A stretch of 35,378 nucleotides of DNA. Source: Thermoprotei archaeon. GTDB lineage: Archaea; Thermoproteota; Thermoprotei; Thermofilales; B20-G17. The translations under genes and the position numbers were made by a program. Positions 15,042 through 21,939 of the stretch are shown here, piece after piece (the stretch's first letter is position 1; each line of letters starts with the position of its first letter). The notes under the pieces are model-generated. The model made no database searches and had not been told where the DNA came from. It was given only the letters and a program-made list of their open reading frames with translations. Location: the NCBI GenBank assembly GCA_003650675.1, contig QMRH01000019.1:1-35378 (forward strand), in the 5' to 3' direction.

Positions 15042-15649
15042 ATGTGGAGCATAAATAACCATAGTGTTTATCGAGACGGAAAATCAAAGAGGAAGAAATT
15101 TATGTTCTCCTTTAAAAATTTGCGGTGGTATTTTATCCGTCCACTTAATCCAGAAGCCCTAACCTTAAGTTTAAAGAGGCTCTGCGATGAGGCTGTAAAG
15201 CTGGGTGCTGATGAAGCCAAGCCCATTAAAACAAGCATGATAGTAGTTAGAGAATGGGTTCGGCTGAAGTGTCAATATAGTTGTGGCGGCTATGGTGGTT
15301 GTCTTACATGTCCCGTTTCCTCTATCTGTATCATTCTATGTATTTTGTTTCATTGTGGTGTGGCTTCACGGGTTCCGCCTCGCCCACAGGGACCTGCCTA
15401 CCCCCATGTGGTCGTGGGCGGCTGTCGAGGCCGACGGCACAAGGCTTCCATCTAAGTTATACCTCACAGGGCCACTCCCCAACACAAAAGACACAAAAAT
15501 TAAAAGTTCCTGCCCCGCATGGCTAGACCGTCAATGGAGGCTTGTGGCATAGACGTGTTCGCCACAGCTAGGAACGCTGGCTTTCCAATAAGGTGCTCAC
15601 GTCAAAGGATGAACCACCCACTTATCATGCACTATTACCGGTGACATAA
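15042..15649 (+). pseudogene. DUF2284 metal-binding protein gene, disrupted
   Basis: The 5' part (15042 to about 15313) encodes the DUF2284 N-terminal region, with CDEAVKLGADEAKPIKTS, WVRLKCQYSCGGYGGCLTCP and its four cysteines. At 15311 the frame runs straight into the right inverted repeat. The 3' part resumes after the repeat at about 15509 with RMARPSMEACGIDVFATARN, then after a one-base frameshift VLTSKDEPPTYHALLPV and a stop at 15647-15649. The middle of the family (roughly 60-80 residues, including its second Cys group) is missing. So the gene was broken by insertion plus deletion. Confidence 0.8.
15311..15452 (-). repeat. 142-bp inverted repeat, right copy
   Basis: Reverse complement of the left copy at 13908-14049, with the same ends (TCCCGTTTCC at 15311 and GGCTTCCATC at 15443-15452) and the same length. 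Its 22-nt core (15385-15406) is GC-rich and unlike the core of the left copy. The element is inserted inside DUF2284 coding sequence, and the junction at 15311 coincides exactly with the end of homology between the copies. A weaker shared A+T stretch continues to about 15499, so the inserted unit may be about 190 bp. Confidence 0.8.
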
Positions 15650-15708
15650 AATCTGCATTCAAGAAACATTATGCCAAAATAAAGAACGTTATCTCGAAAA
15701 ACTTTGAA

Positions 15709-16641
15709 TTAGAGTTTTTGCGATATTTCCTCGTATCTAGGTAGGCTCCATGCTCCTCCCTTTTCCAGTTTGTAGGATGCTACTAGGTTAGCTATTTTAG
15801 CGGCACCTTCTAGGTCGTATCCGTTTAAAATACCGTATATAAAGCCTGTGTCGTATGCTTCGTCGAGACCTATGGTATCTTTTATAGAGACTTTTTGTAG
15901 GGGTAATTTTTGGCTTATGTTTTTTGCGAAGACATATGTTCCTTCGGTGTTTAGTTTTATGAAGATTGCTTTGCCCTCCATTTTCTTTAAGAAGAAGCGT
16001 AGAGCTGATTGGGAGAGTGTACCTAGAAGTTCTATAGCCTGGTCTTCGGTCATAAGCCAATAATCTATTAGGGATCTAAGGTTGGATAAGGCGCTACTAC
16101 CAGTCGACAGAAATGTTGATCCTATGTTGAAGAACACTGTTTTACCTAGTTTCTTTGCTTCCCTTAAAAGCTTGAATGCGAGGCTTCTTCTTCCATCCGT
16201 AAACACGTTGCCTACGAGGTAAAGGGCTCTGGAATTGGAGATATATTCCTCGTCAACTATGCTTTCATCCCACTTTTCGTTCGTACCCTTATATATTAGC
16301 TCGAGGCTTCTCCCTTTCAAATCCACGACCACTATACGGTTTCCCGTGGTACCTTTGTCTACAATTTTTATACGTGATACGTCTACTCCTTCCTCCTTCA
16401 TTAGACTCAGAAAACCTTGGCCTATGAGATCTCTGCCTATGCATCCAATTAAGCCAGCTGGAGTTTCGAGTCGTGTTAGACCGACTGCCACGTTAACGGC
16501 TCCCCATCCTCCTTCCATAACAAAGTCTTTCACGTTTTGTCTTTCGATCGCAAAAGTAAGTTTATCAACTTTCATGATAGACATTAATCCTAGATCGCCT
16601 ACAGAAACCACTTCTACATACTTCATCGACCCTAACCCCAT
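15709..16641 (-). CDS. PfkB-family carbohydrate kinase-like protein with altered catalytic motif
   Basis: A 310-aa ribokinase-fold protein. The N-terminal signature is present: GGWGAVNVAVGLTRL (44-58) and GLIGCIGRDLIGQGF (63-77). The C-terminal signature, normally DTxGAGDxF, reads DTIGLDEAYDTGF (255-267), so the anion-hole Gly is Asp260 and the catalytic Asp is Glu261. Family members phosphorylate sugars, nucleosides or their phosphates; with this change it may act slowly, differently, or as a binding protein. ATG 16641 lies about 25 nt after the minus-strand TATA-like box AGGTATTATA (16663-16672), consistent with a leaderless start; ATG 16626 is an alternative. It is divergent from the trm5 gene pair. 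Confidence 0.85.
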   Translation of the reverse strand: MGLGSMKYVEVVSVGDLGLMSIMKVDKLTFAIERQNVKDFVMEGGWGAVNVAVGLTRLETPAGLIGCIGRDLIGQGFLSLMKEEGVDVSRIKIVDKGTTGNRIVVVDLKGRSLELIYKGTNEKWDESIVDEEYISNSRALYLVGNVFTDGRRSLAFKLLREAKKLGKTVFFNIGSTFLSTGSSALSNLRSLIDYWLMTEDQAIELLGTLSQSALRFFLKKMEGKAIFIKLNTEGTYVFAKNISQKLPLQKVSIKDTIGLDEAYDTGFIYGILNGYDLEGAAKIANLVASYKLEKGGAWSLPRYEEISQKL

Positions 16642-16705
16642 TCACTGCTCTTCAGCAACCCTTATAATACCTTAATATATCAATAAAGTATTTTTCCTTT
16701 TCTAG

Positions 16706-16726
16706 CCTATATGGTCCATATATAGG
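16706..16726. promoter_or_regulatory. Perfect 7-bp palindrome over the divergent TATA region
   Basis: CCTATAT and ATATAGG are separated by 7 nt (GGTCCAT). The right half overlaps the likely TATA box (CATATATA) of the 96-codon ORF, whose start is 14-26 nt downstream. A dimeric regulator bound here would block transcription. The pfkB-like promoter is about 35-45 nt to the left, so one site could affect both genes. The symmetry is seen; the operator function is inferred. Confidence 0.35.
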
Positions 16727-16739
16727 GAAATTAAAGAAC

Positions 16740-17030
16740 ATGGTGTGTTCTATGAGACCCTTTGAGCTCCCGGAATCTAGGCTTAACCTACTCTACTGCC
16801 TACAGTCTAGAGGGTTTGGTGTCCGCATGCATGCCTATGAATATATTTTGATTTATAAGGAAAGGCTGTTTGCAATAATTTTACTTGAATTAGAAAAGGC
16901 TAAAGCCACGATCATCGTTCTTCCGTCATATAATGGTGACGCAAAGCATCCACTGAATATTATAAGGGAGTGTATTAAATCAATTGAAAGAAGGATGGAT
17001 ATCGTAGTGGTGTATAGGGGTGCGAATTAA
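16740..17030 (+). CDS. Hypothetical protein upstream of trm5, 96 aa
   Basis: A small soluble alpha/beta protein with alternating hydrophobic strands (YEYILIYKERLFAIILLEL, ATIIVLPSY, MDIVVVYRG). Not recognised. It overlaps the start of the trm5 gene by 11 nt, so the two are co-transcribed and probably coupled; a role near tRNA modification is possible but only by context. The second in-frame ATG at 16752 fits the TATA-to-start distance slightly better, giving 92 aa. Confidence 0.65.
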   Translation: MVCSMRPFELPESRLNLLYCLQSRGFGVRMHAYEYILIYKERLFAIILLELEKAKATIIVLPSYNGDAKHPLNIIRECIKSIERRMDIVVVYRGAN

Positions 17031-17871
17031 AGACCTCCTGAAAGGTACCCTAAGCGAAGAGGAGCTTAGGTACGTTCCCTCGAGCTTCGATATAATAGGT
17101 TCAAGGGAAAAAGCTGTGGCCATAGTGGAGGTTCCCACAGAGCTTGAACACAGGAAAAACGAGATAGCAAAGGCTATAATGAAAATCCATAAGAATGTTA
17201 AAACAGTTTTAGCTAAAAAGTCTGCACGTAAAGGACCCTATAGGATACGTGAACTAGAGCTTGTTCTCGGGGATCCGAACACAGAGGTTCTGCATAAGGA
17301 GCATGGATACCTTTTAAAGCTTGATCCACGTAAAGTTTACTTTTCACCACGCGAGGCAACCGAAAGACAGAGGGTCGCGAAACAGGTGAAGCCAGGCGAA
17401 TTCATTATGTTGATGTTCGCTGGCGTAGGACCCTACGCTTTTGCTATTTTAAAATGGCAACCGTTAGTGGAGAAAATAGTTGCTATAGAGATAAATCCAT
17501 ATGCCTTCTATTATCTCCTCGAGAACATTAAACTGAACAAGGCGGAGGATAAAATAGTGCCTATACTAGGGGATGTACGCTACAAGGCACAGGACTTTTA
17601 TAATATTTGTGATAGGGTCATAATGCCTTTACCTAAGGGTGCTTACCTTTTCCTCGAAGAAGCCTTTTCCTGTTTGAAGCCTGAGGGAGGAATAATACAC
17701 GTATATCATTGGGCCCCCGAGGACGACCTTTTTTCTGAAATAGAAGGGATAATACTCAAGGAGGCGAAACGTTTAGGCTATCGGGTTCATCTGTTGAATA
17801 GAAGAAAGGTGTTACCCTACGCGCCTAGGATAATGAAAGTATGTGTGGAATTTAAGGCATGGAAAAACTAG
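17020..17871 (+). CDS. trm5: Trm5/TYW2-family tRNA (m1G37) methyltransferase
   Basis: A 283-aa class I methyltransferase of the archaeal/eukaryal Trm5 group. Residues about 102-120 (DPRKVYFSPREATERQRVA) are the characteristic segment before the SAM-binding loop MFAGVGPYA (132-140), followed by acidic IEINP (157-161) and the active-site loop DRVIMPLPKGA (198-208). Trm5 methylates G37 next to the anticodon to prevent frameshifting; TYW2/Taw2 paralogues act in wyosine synthesis and share the fold, and the MPLP motif favours Trm5. The N-terminal D1 domain of longer Trm5a forms is absent. GTG start. It ends in a 4-base overlap with a convergent gene. Confidence 0.87.
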   Translation: MRIKDLLKGTLSEEELRYVPSSFDIIGSREKAVAIVEVPTELEHRKNEIAKAIMKIHKNVKTVLAKKSARKGPYRIRELELVLGDPNTEVLHKEHGYLLKLDPRKVYFSPREATERQRVAKQVKPGEFIMLMFAGVGPYAFAILKWQPLVEKIVAIEINPYAFYYLLENIKLNKAEDKIVPILGDVRYKAQDFYNICDRVIMPLPKGAYLFLEEAFSCLKPEGGIIHVYHWAPEDDLFSEIEGIILKEAKRLGYRVHLLNRRKVLPYAPRIMKVCVEFKAWKN

Positions 17872-18533
17872 CTACTGGGTTTCCGTTTTTCCAGGAACTT
17901 TTTAAGTTGAAACGAAATGTAACCCTTCCACCCCATTTTCTCGACTTCTTCCATAATCGATATCCAATCCACTTTATCTATCAATAACATTATCACCACT
18001 GTTAATATTAAGGATATTACTATGATCTCTAGCGAGGAACCCTCGCCGAAAAGGCCTTCAATTCCTTCGGCAAATATCTGGACTACAACCGTTATGCCCG
18101 TTGTTAGGGCTATTTTTCCCAGTGTCACTGCAATAAAGAACTTTTTTAAATTGTATTCTATAGCGCCTAGCACCACGAGTACAGCATCATCGGGTGAAGG
18201 GGTGGCAGCCATGATAAATGCTGCCAAGGCGCCATAGTTTCCTAGAAGCCTTTTTAAGGCAATTAATTGTCTCTCGTCGCCCTTGTAGACTAAAGTTCCG
18301 GTAAATTTACCTATATAGTAGGTTACAAGTTTACCTACACCGCCTCCTAGGCCCCCGGCTATCCCCAGAAAAATGGGGTTTATGGACTTGCTTGTAGCCA
18401 ATAGCACTATGGCTATCAGGTAGGGTACCGGAAAGAATGGTATAGCATTTCCTATAACGGATACTATGAAGGCCCCTAGATAACCCCATTGTTGCACCAA
18501 AACTTTAAGAAATTCTGCTATATCCATCGTCAT
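17868..18533 (-). CDS. VTT-domain (SNARE-associated/DedA-like) membrane protein
   Basis: A polytopic membrane protein of about 221 aa. The VTT core runs from GAFIVSVIGNAIPFFPVPYLI through GGLGGGVGKLVTYYIG to a later AAFIMAATPSPDDAVLVVLGA with the conserved Pro and acidic pair. Glycine-rich helices follow, then a basic cytoplasmic tail (LKKFLEKRKPSS). VTT/DedA proteins include lipid scramblases and small-molecule/proton-coupled transporters. I chose ATG 18533; TTG 18542 and ATG 18527 are alternatives. It is divergent from the AHS2-like gene. Confidence 0.85.
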   Translation of the reverse strand: MTMDIAEFLKVLVQQWGYLGAFIVSVIGNAIPFFPVPYLIAIVLLATSKSINPIFLGIAGGLGGGVGKLVTYYIGKFTGTLVYKGDERQLIALKRLLGNYGALAAFIMAATPSPDDAVLVVLGAIEYNLKKFFIAVTLGKIALTTGITVVVQIFAEGIEGLFGEGSSLEIIVISLILTVVIMLLIDKVDWISIMEEVEKMGWKGYISFQLKKFLEKRKPSS

Positions 18534-18626
18534 CGACCACAAGCTATAGCTATTGTATTGAAGGAAGTTGTATTAATAAGCTTTTCAAGGCGGTTGTTGT
18601 CTCCACTCCACTCTATCTATGAAAAA

Positions 18627-18634
18627 GTTTATAT
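18627..18634 (+). promoter_or_regulatory. TATA-like box of the biotin gene block
   Basis: TTTATATT sits about 58 nt before ATG 18688. It would lie inside the coding region if translation began at the upstream in-frame ATG 18619, and is therefore evidence for the downstream start. The predicted transcript start near 18655 leaves a short leader with a GAAGGGGAAA ribosome-binding stretch. Confidence 0.4.
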
Positions 18635-18687
18635 TCGACATTTATCTAAAAGAACTAAAGCAATTGTCGAAGAAGGGGAAAAGTGTC

Positions 18688-19629
18688 ATGGGGCTCCTCG
18701 TAACCGATGCCTACAGCGCTTTTGTTGTTAAGGCACGAAGTTTCGTCGAGAGGGCTTCTGTCCTTGACTTTTACTCTTATTCTGCTGTTAACATCCTTTC
18801 TGCTGTTAATATTTTTTCTCCCTGCATCGAAATAAGAGGAGGAAAGATGAAACTGAGGGCGACAGACGACGTACATGTCGCTATAACTGGCTGGGGAAAT
18901 ATTGTAATAAATGGGGTTCAAAAAAAGGTCTGGAAGGTATTTCATTTAACCCGCGGTCATGAAATAGAGCTAGTAGCTAAACCCTACAGTATCTTGTACC
19001 TTAATCTGGTCGGCGGCATGAAGCTAAGCGACGTTAAGTCCAGCGGGAAAATTAGAGGAGAATGTGAGATCCTACCTTCCTCTAAATACAGTTTTGAGGA
19101 GACAGATAGGGTTAAAAGAGCGTTAACGATACCGGAAAGCTACATCCCTGATCTAAATGGGGATAGAAAGCTGGTTAAAGTCATTTCAGAAGAAAATGTA
19201 AGGATAAGTGGAGAAGCTACTGTGGTGGGCAAAGCTTTCGAGAGGGAATACATTCTAAAGAGAGAAAGTCTACTCGAGGAAATAACGCCAACAGAATATT
19301 CCCAGGGAGGTGCCGGTTCCCTTCTAATAAAGGATAAGGGGCATCTCTCCGTACCACTGGTACATGTAAACGAAGAAATGCCTCTCCTTGGAAGACTTTC
19401 TCCACCGAGCCTAGATCTTTTAGCCCGTGTACCTGAAAGAGATAGAATAAGTATAATGTTCACTGGAACACAGGCCGAAGAATGGGAGGTATACAATTAT
19501 ATTAAAAAGATAATGAAGCTACAGAAGATAATTAAAGCCGCTAAAGAGGCAGCGCAAAGAGGAGCAAAATTGCTGAAACTAAAAATCAATGGAAAGATTT
19601 TTGATGCCTGGATAGAAGAGCTCGAATAA
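18688..19629 (+). CDS. Divergent AHS2/PxpC-like (biotin-dependent carboxyltransferase-like) protein
   Basis: The central region (about residues 46-115) aligns by eye with the KipA/PxpC/AHS2 family: IEIRGGKMKLRATDD, VAITGWGNIVINGVQ, then W and a G-H-E-I-E-L segment, and YLNLVGGMKLSD. The C-terminal PLVHVNEEMPLLGRLSPPSLDLL also fits, but the family's glycine-rich DAQTTGGYP motif is replaced by KDKGHLSVP. Family members form 5-oxoprolinase or urea/allophanate enzymes with an AHS1 partner, which is missing here. ATG 18688 is preferred; 18619 would add 23 basic residues. It is 53 nt upstream of the carboxyltransferase gene and likely co-transcribed. Confidence 0.65.
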   Translation: MGLLVTDAYSAFVVKARSFVERASVLDFYSYSAVNILSAVNIFSPCIEIRGGKMKLRATDDVHVAITGWGNIVINGVQKKVWKVFHLTRGHEIELVAKPYSILYLNLVGGMKLSDVKSSGKIRGECEILPSSKYSFEETDRVKRALTIPESYIPDLNGDRKLVKVISEENVRISGEATVVGKAFEREYILKRESLLEEITPTEYSQGGAGSLLIKDKGHLSVPLVHVNEEMPLLGRLSPPSLDLLARVPERDRISIMFTGTQAEEWEVYNYIKKIMKLQKIIKAAKEAAQRGAKLLKLKINGKIFDAWIEELE

Positions 19630-19682
19630 AAGGAAAACCTTTAGTATTCTAGCGGAAAGTCAAAATCGGCCTAGGTGTGGAT

Positions 19683-21233
19683 ATGAATGATAAAATAAAC
19701 CGGTTAATTAAACTACGCGAAGAATGCAAGTTAGGTGGTGGAAAAGAATACATTGAAAGACAACATTCCAAGGGAAAACTTACCGCAAGAGAAAGATTAG
19801 AGTTGCTTCTAGATCCCGACACTTTTATAGAGTTTGATGAATTCATCCAACACCGTTGCATCGACTTCGGTCTAGATAAACGTAGGGCGCCGGGAGACGG
19901 TGTGGTTGTAGGTTTCGGGAAAATAGATGGAAGACCAGTTGCCGTATACTCCCAGGACTTCACTTTTATAGGGGGGAGCGTCGGTGAAATGCACGCACTT
20001 AAAATAGCCAGGCTCTACGAGGCTGCTTTAAAAATAGGGGTTCCAGTAATAGGATTAAATGACTCCGGTGGAGCCCGGATCCAGGAGGGTGTTGACTCGC
20101 TGAAGGGATACGGAGACATATTTTATAGAAACGTCATGGCTTCAGGCGTTATCCCCCAAATAGTTGCAATACTTGGACCATGCGCTGGAGGTGCCGTCTA
20201 TTCCCCCGCGTTAGCTGATTTCATTTTCATGGTCAAGAAAATTAGCTATATGTTTATAACAGGACCCAAGGTCGTTAAGGCGGCGCTGGGTCAAGAAGTA
20301 ACATTCGAAGAGCTTGGCGGCGCTGACGTCCATGCAAAGCTTAGTGGGGTAGTTCACTTTATACATGATAACGAGGAGGAGGCCTTTAGGGATATAAGAA
20401 GGCTGTTAAGTTACCTTCCTTTAAACAATATGGATGATCCGCCTATCGTTGAACCGGAAGATGAGCCAGATAGAATGGAGGAAAAACTGGATTCCATAAT
20501 CCCCGAAGACCCCCTTAAACCCTACGATGTCAAAGAAATATTAGAGTTAGTCTTCGACGAAGGATCCTTCTTCGAGGTACAAAAACTCTATGCACCTAAT
20601 GCGGTAGTTGGGTTCGCAAGGCTCGACGGAATCCCGGTAGGCGTGGTAGCCAACCAGCCTTTGGTTTACGGGGGGAGTTTAGACATAAACTCGTCCGACA
20701 AGATTTCACGTTTCGTGAGGTTTTGTGACGCATTCAATATTCCAGTAATAACCTTTGTCGACGTACCGGGCTTTATTCCAGGTACAGCCCAAGAACATGG
20801 AGGCGTCATACGTCACGGAGCTAAAATAATTTACGCATATTCTGAAGCTACTGTTCCAAAAATAACGATAATTCTTAGGAAGGCGTATGGTGGAGGCTAC
20901 ATAGCCATGGGTAGCAAGCATCTTGGAGCAGACTTCGTCCTAGCATGGCCCAGCGCAGAGATAGCCGTTATGGGCCCTCAAGGTGCCGTGGAAATAATAT
21001 ATAAACGTGAAATAGCCAAAGCCGAGAATCCCGATGAATTCATCAATAAGGTAGTAAAGGATTATCGTGAAAAGTTTGCTAACCCCTACTTTGCGGCAAG
21101 CAGAGGCTACGTGGATAAAGTTTTAATACCGAGGGAGACTCGGCCGACGCTAATAAACCTCCTAAAACTTCTGCTTATGAAAAGGGATTTAAAGCCGAGA
21201 ATCCCCAAAAAACATGGTATAATGCCGGTTTAG
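19683..21233 (+). CDS. Acyl-CoA carboxylase/decarboxylase carboxyltransferase subunit (PccB/MmdA)
   Basis: A 516-aa carboxyltransferase of the PccB/MmdA family with both crotonase-like halves. The N-terminal half has YSQDFTFIGGSVGEMHALK, LNDSGGARIQEGV and GPCAGGAVYSPA; the C-terminal half has VDVPGFIPGTAQEHGG and LRKAYGGGYIAMGS. It moves CO2 between carboxybiotin on the BCCP and an acyl-CoA, probably propionyl-CoA/methylmalonyl-CoA. In archaea such subunits belong either to propionyl/acetyl-CoA carboxylase or to sodium-pumping methylmalonyl-CoA decarboxylase. No biotin carboxylase or membrane beta subunit is seen here, so direction is undecided. ATG 19683 is preferred over GTG 19677. Confidence 0.93.
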   Translation: MNDKINRLIKLREECKLGGGKEYIERQHSKGKLTARERLELLLDPDTFIEFDEFIQHRCIDFGLDKRRAPGDGVVVGFGKIDGRPVAVYSQDFTFIGGSVGEMHALKIARLYEAALKIGVPVIGLNDSGGARIQEGVDSLKGYGDIFYRNVMASGVIPQIVAILGPCAGGAVYSPALADFIFMVKKISYMFITGPKVVKAALGQEVTFEELGGADVHAKLSGVVHFIHDNEEEAFRDIRRLLSYLPLNNMDDPPIVEPEDEPDRMEEKLDSIIPEDPLKPYDVKEILELVFDEGSFFEVQKLYAPNAVVGFARLDGIPVGVVANQPLVYGGSLDINSSDKISRFVRFCDAFNIPVITFVDVPGFIPGTAQEHGGVIRHGAKIIYAYSEATVPKITIILRKAYGGGYIAMGSKHLGADFVLAWPSAEIAVMGPQGAVEIIYKREIAKAENPDEFINKVVKDYREKFANPYFAASRGYVDKVLIPRETRPTLINLLKLLLMKRDLKPRIPKKHGIMPV

Positions 21234-21245
21234 GATGAAGCGATC

Positions 21246-21416
21246 ATGAGCGACGAAAAAATTTTCCTAAAAAAGGTGGCTGTGATAGCCGCCTTAACCT
21301 ACATGCTTTCAGGGAAGGAGACTACCAGTAGGCCGAAGTCTACTAAAAGACTAAGAAATATCGATACCCCTATTTCATATTGGAAGCTTGTAGGAAGGAT
21401 GATACACTATAGGTGA
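21246..21416 (+). CDS. Small accessory subunit of the acyl-CoA carboxylase/decarboxylase (56 aa)
   Basis: A 56-codon gene between the carboxyltransferase and the BCCP gene. The product starts MSDEKIFLKKVAVIAALTYML and ends SYWKLVGRMIHYR. The short hydrophobic helix followed by a basic linker and a W-K-L-x-G-R motif is the layout of the small gamma/epsilon-like subunits (OadG/MmdC-type C-terminal motif, PccX) that hold biotin carboxylase complexes together. It is 12 nt after the upstream stop and 5 nt before the BCCP start, so it is clearly in the operon. The family assignment is from layout and position. Confidence 0.7.
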   Translation: MSDEKIFLKKVAVIAALTYMLSGKETTSRPKSTKRLRNIDTPISYWKLVGRMIHYR

Positions 21417-21421
21417 ACTGA

Positions 21422-21805
21422 ATGGTATCTGGTAGAAAAAAGTTTAGAATAACGATTGAAGGGGAGGTTTTCGAAGTAGAGGTTTTAGAAGAGGAACTAG
21501 AAAAAGCCGTAAAAGTCCGCGAGGGAAAACAAGCAAAAAGCCTCGTAGAGCAACGATCACTCCTCCTTCCCATGGCAAAAGGCCAATATATTTTATCTCC
21601 GATGGCGGGTAAAGTTACTTCGCTAAAAAAGAAGATAGGGGATCCTGTTGCATTAGGAGAAACTGTTGCTGTACTAGAATCCATGAAAACACTTGTAGAG
21701 GTGAAATCAGATAAAGAGGGAATAGTTGAAGAGGTCTTTGTAAAAGAAGGAGATTTCGTTGACTTTAACAAGCCAATTTTAAAGCTTAAAAAAGGAAAAC
21801 TATAA
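21422..21805 (+). CDS. Biotin carboxyl carrier protein
   Basis: A 127-aa protein whose C-terminal half is a biotinyl/lipoyl domain. Residue K89 in VAVLESMKT (82-90) is the biotin-attachment lysine; the motif is ESMKT instead of the common EAMKM. Residues 58-68 (LSPMAGKVTSL) and the GDFVDFNKPIL segment flank it as in typical BCCPs. The N-terminal 50 residues form a charged linker region. It carries carboxybiotin to the carboxyltransferase encoded upstream, and the ligase that biotinylates it is encoded next downstream. Confidence 0.95.
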   Translation: MVSGRKKFRITIEGEVFEVEVLEEELEKAVKVREGKQAKSLVEQRSLLLPMAKGQYILSPMAGKVTSLKKKIGDPVALGETVAVLESMKTLVEVKSDKEGIVEEVFVKEGDFVDFNKPILKLKKGKL

Positions 21806-21939
21806 GAACCGTTTTTGATAAAGCTTTACTGAACATATGTAATCTATCCTCTACATTAAATAATTTTCTTGATTTGTAGTCGTGGAAAACAAGGGTTAGT
21901 ATTTTAATAGAGGAAGGTTTTTTATTTTTAGGTGGTAAG

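Noticed and set aside
15281-15552. Overlapping 81-89 codon frames across the right repeat
   Set aside because: They are chance frames through the GC-rich repeat and the DUF2284 remnant, with no ribosome-binding site or family match.
18619-18687. N-terminal 23-residue extension of the AHS2-like protein
   Set aside because: The extension would contain the predicted TATA box and does not match the family start; the ribosome-binding stretch favours ATG 18688.
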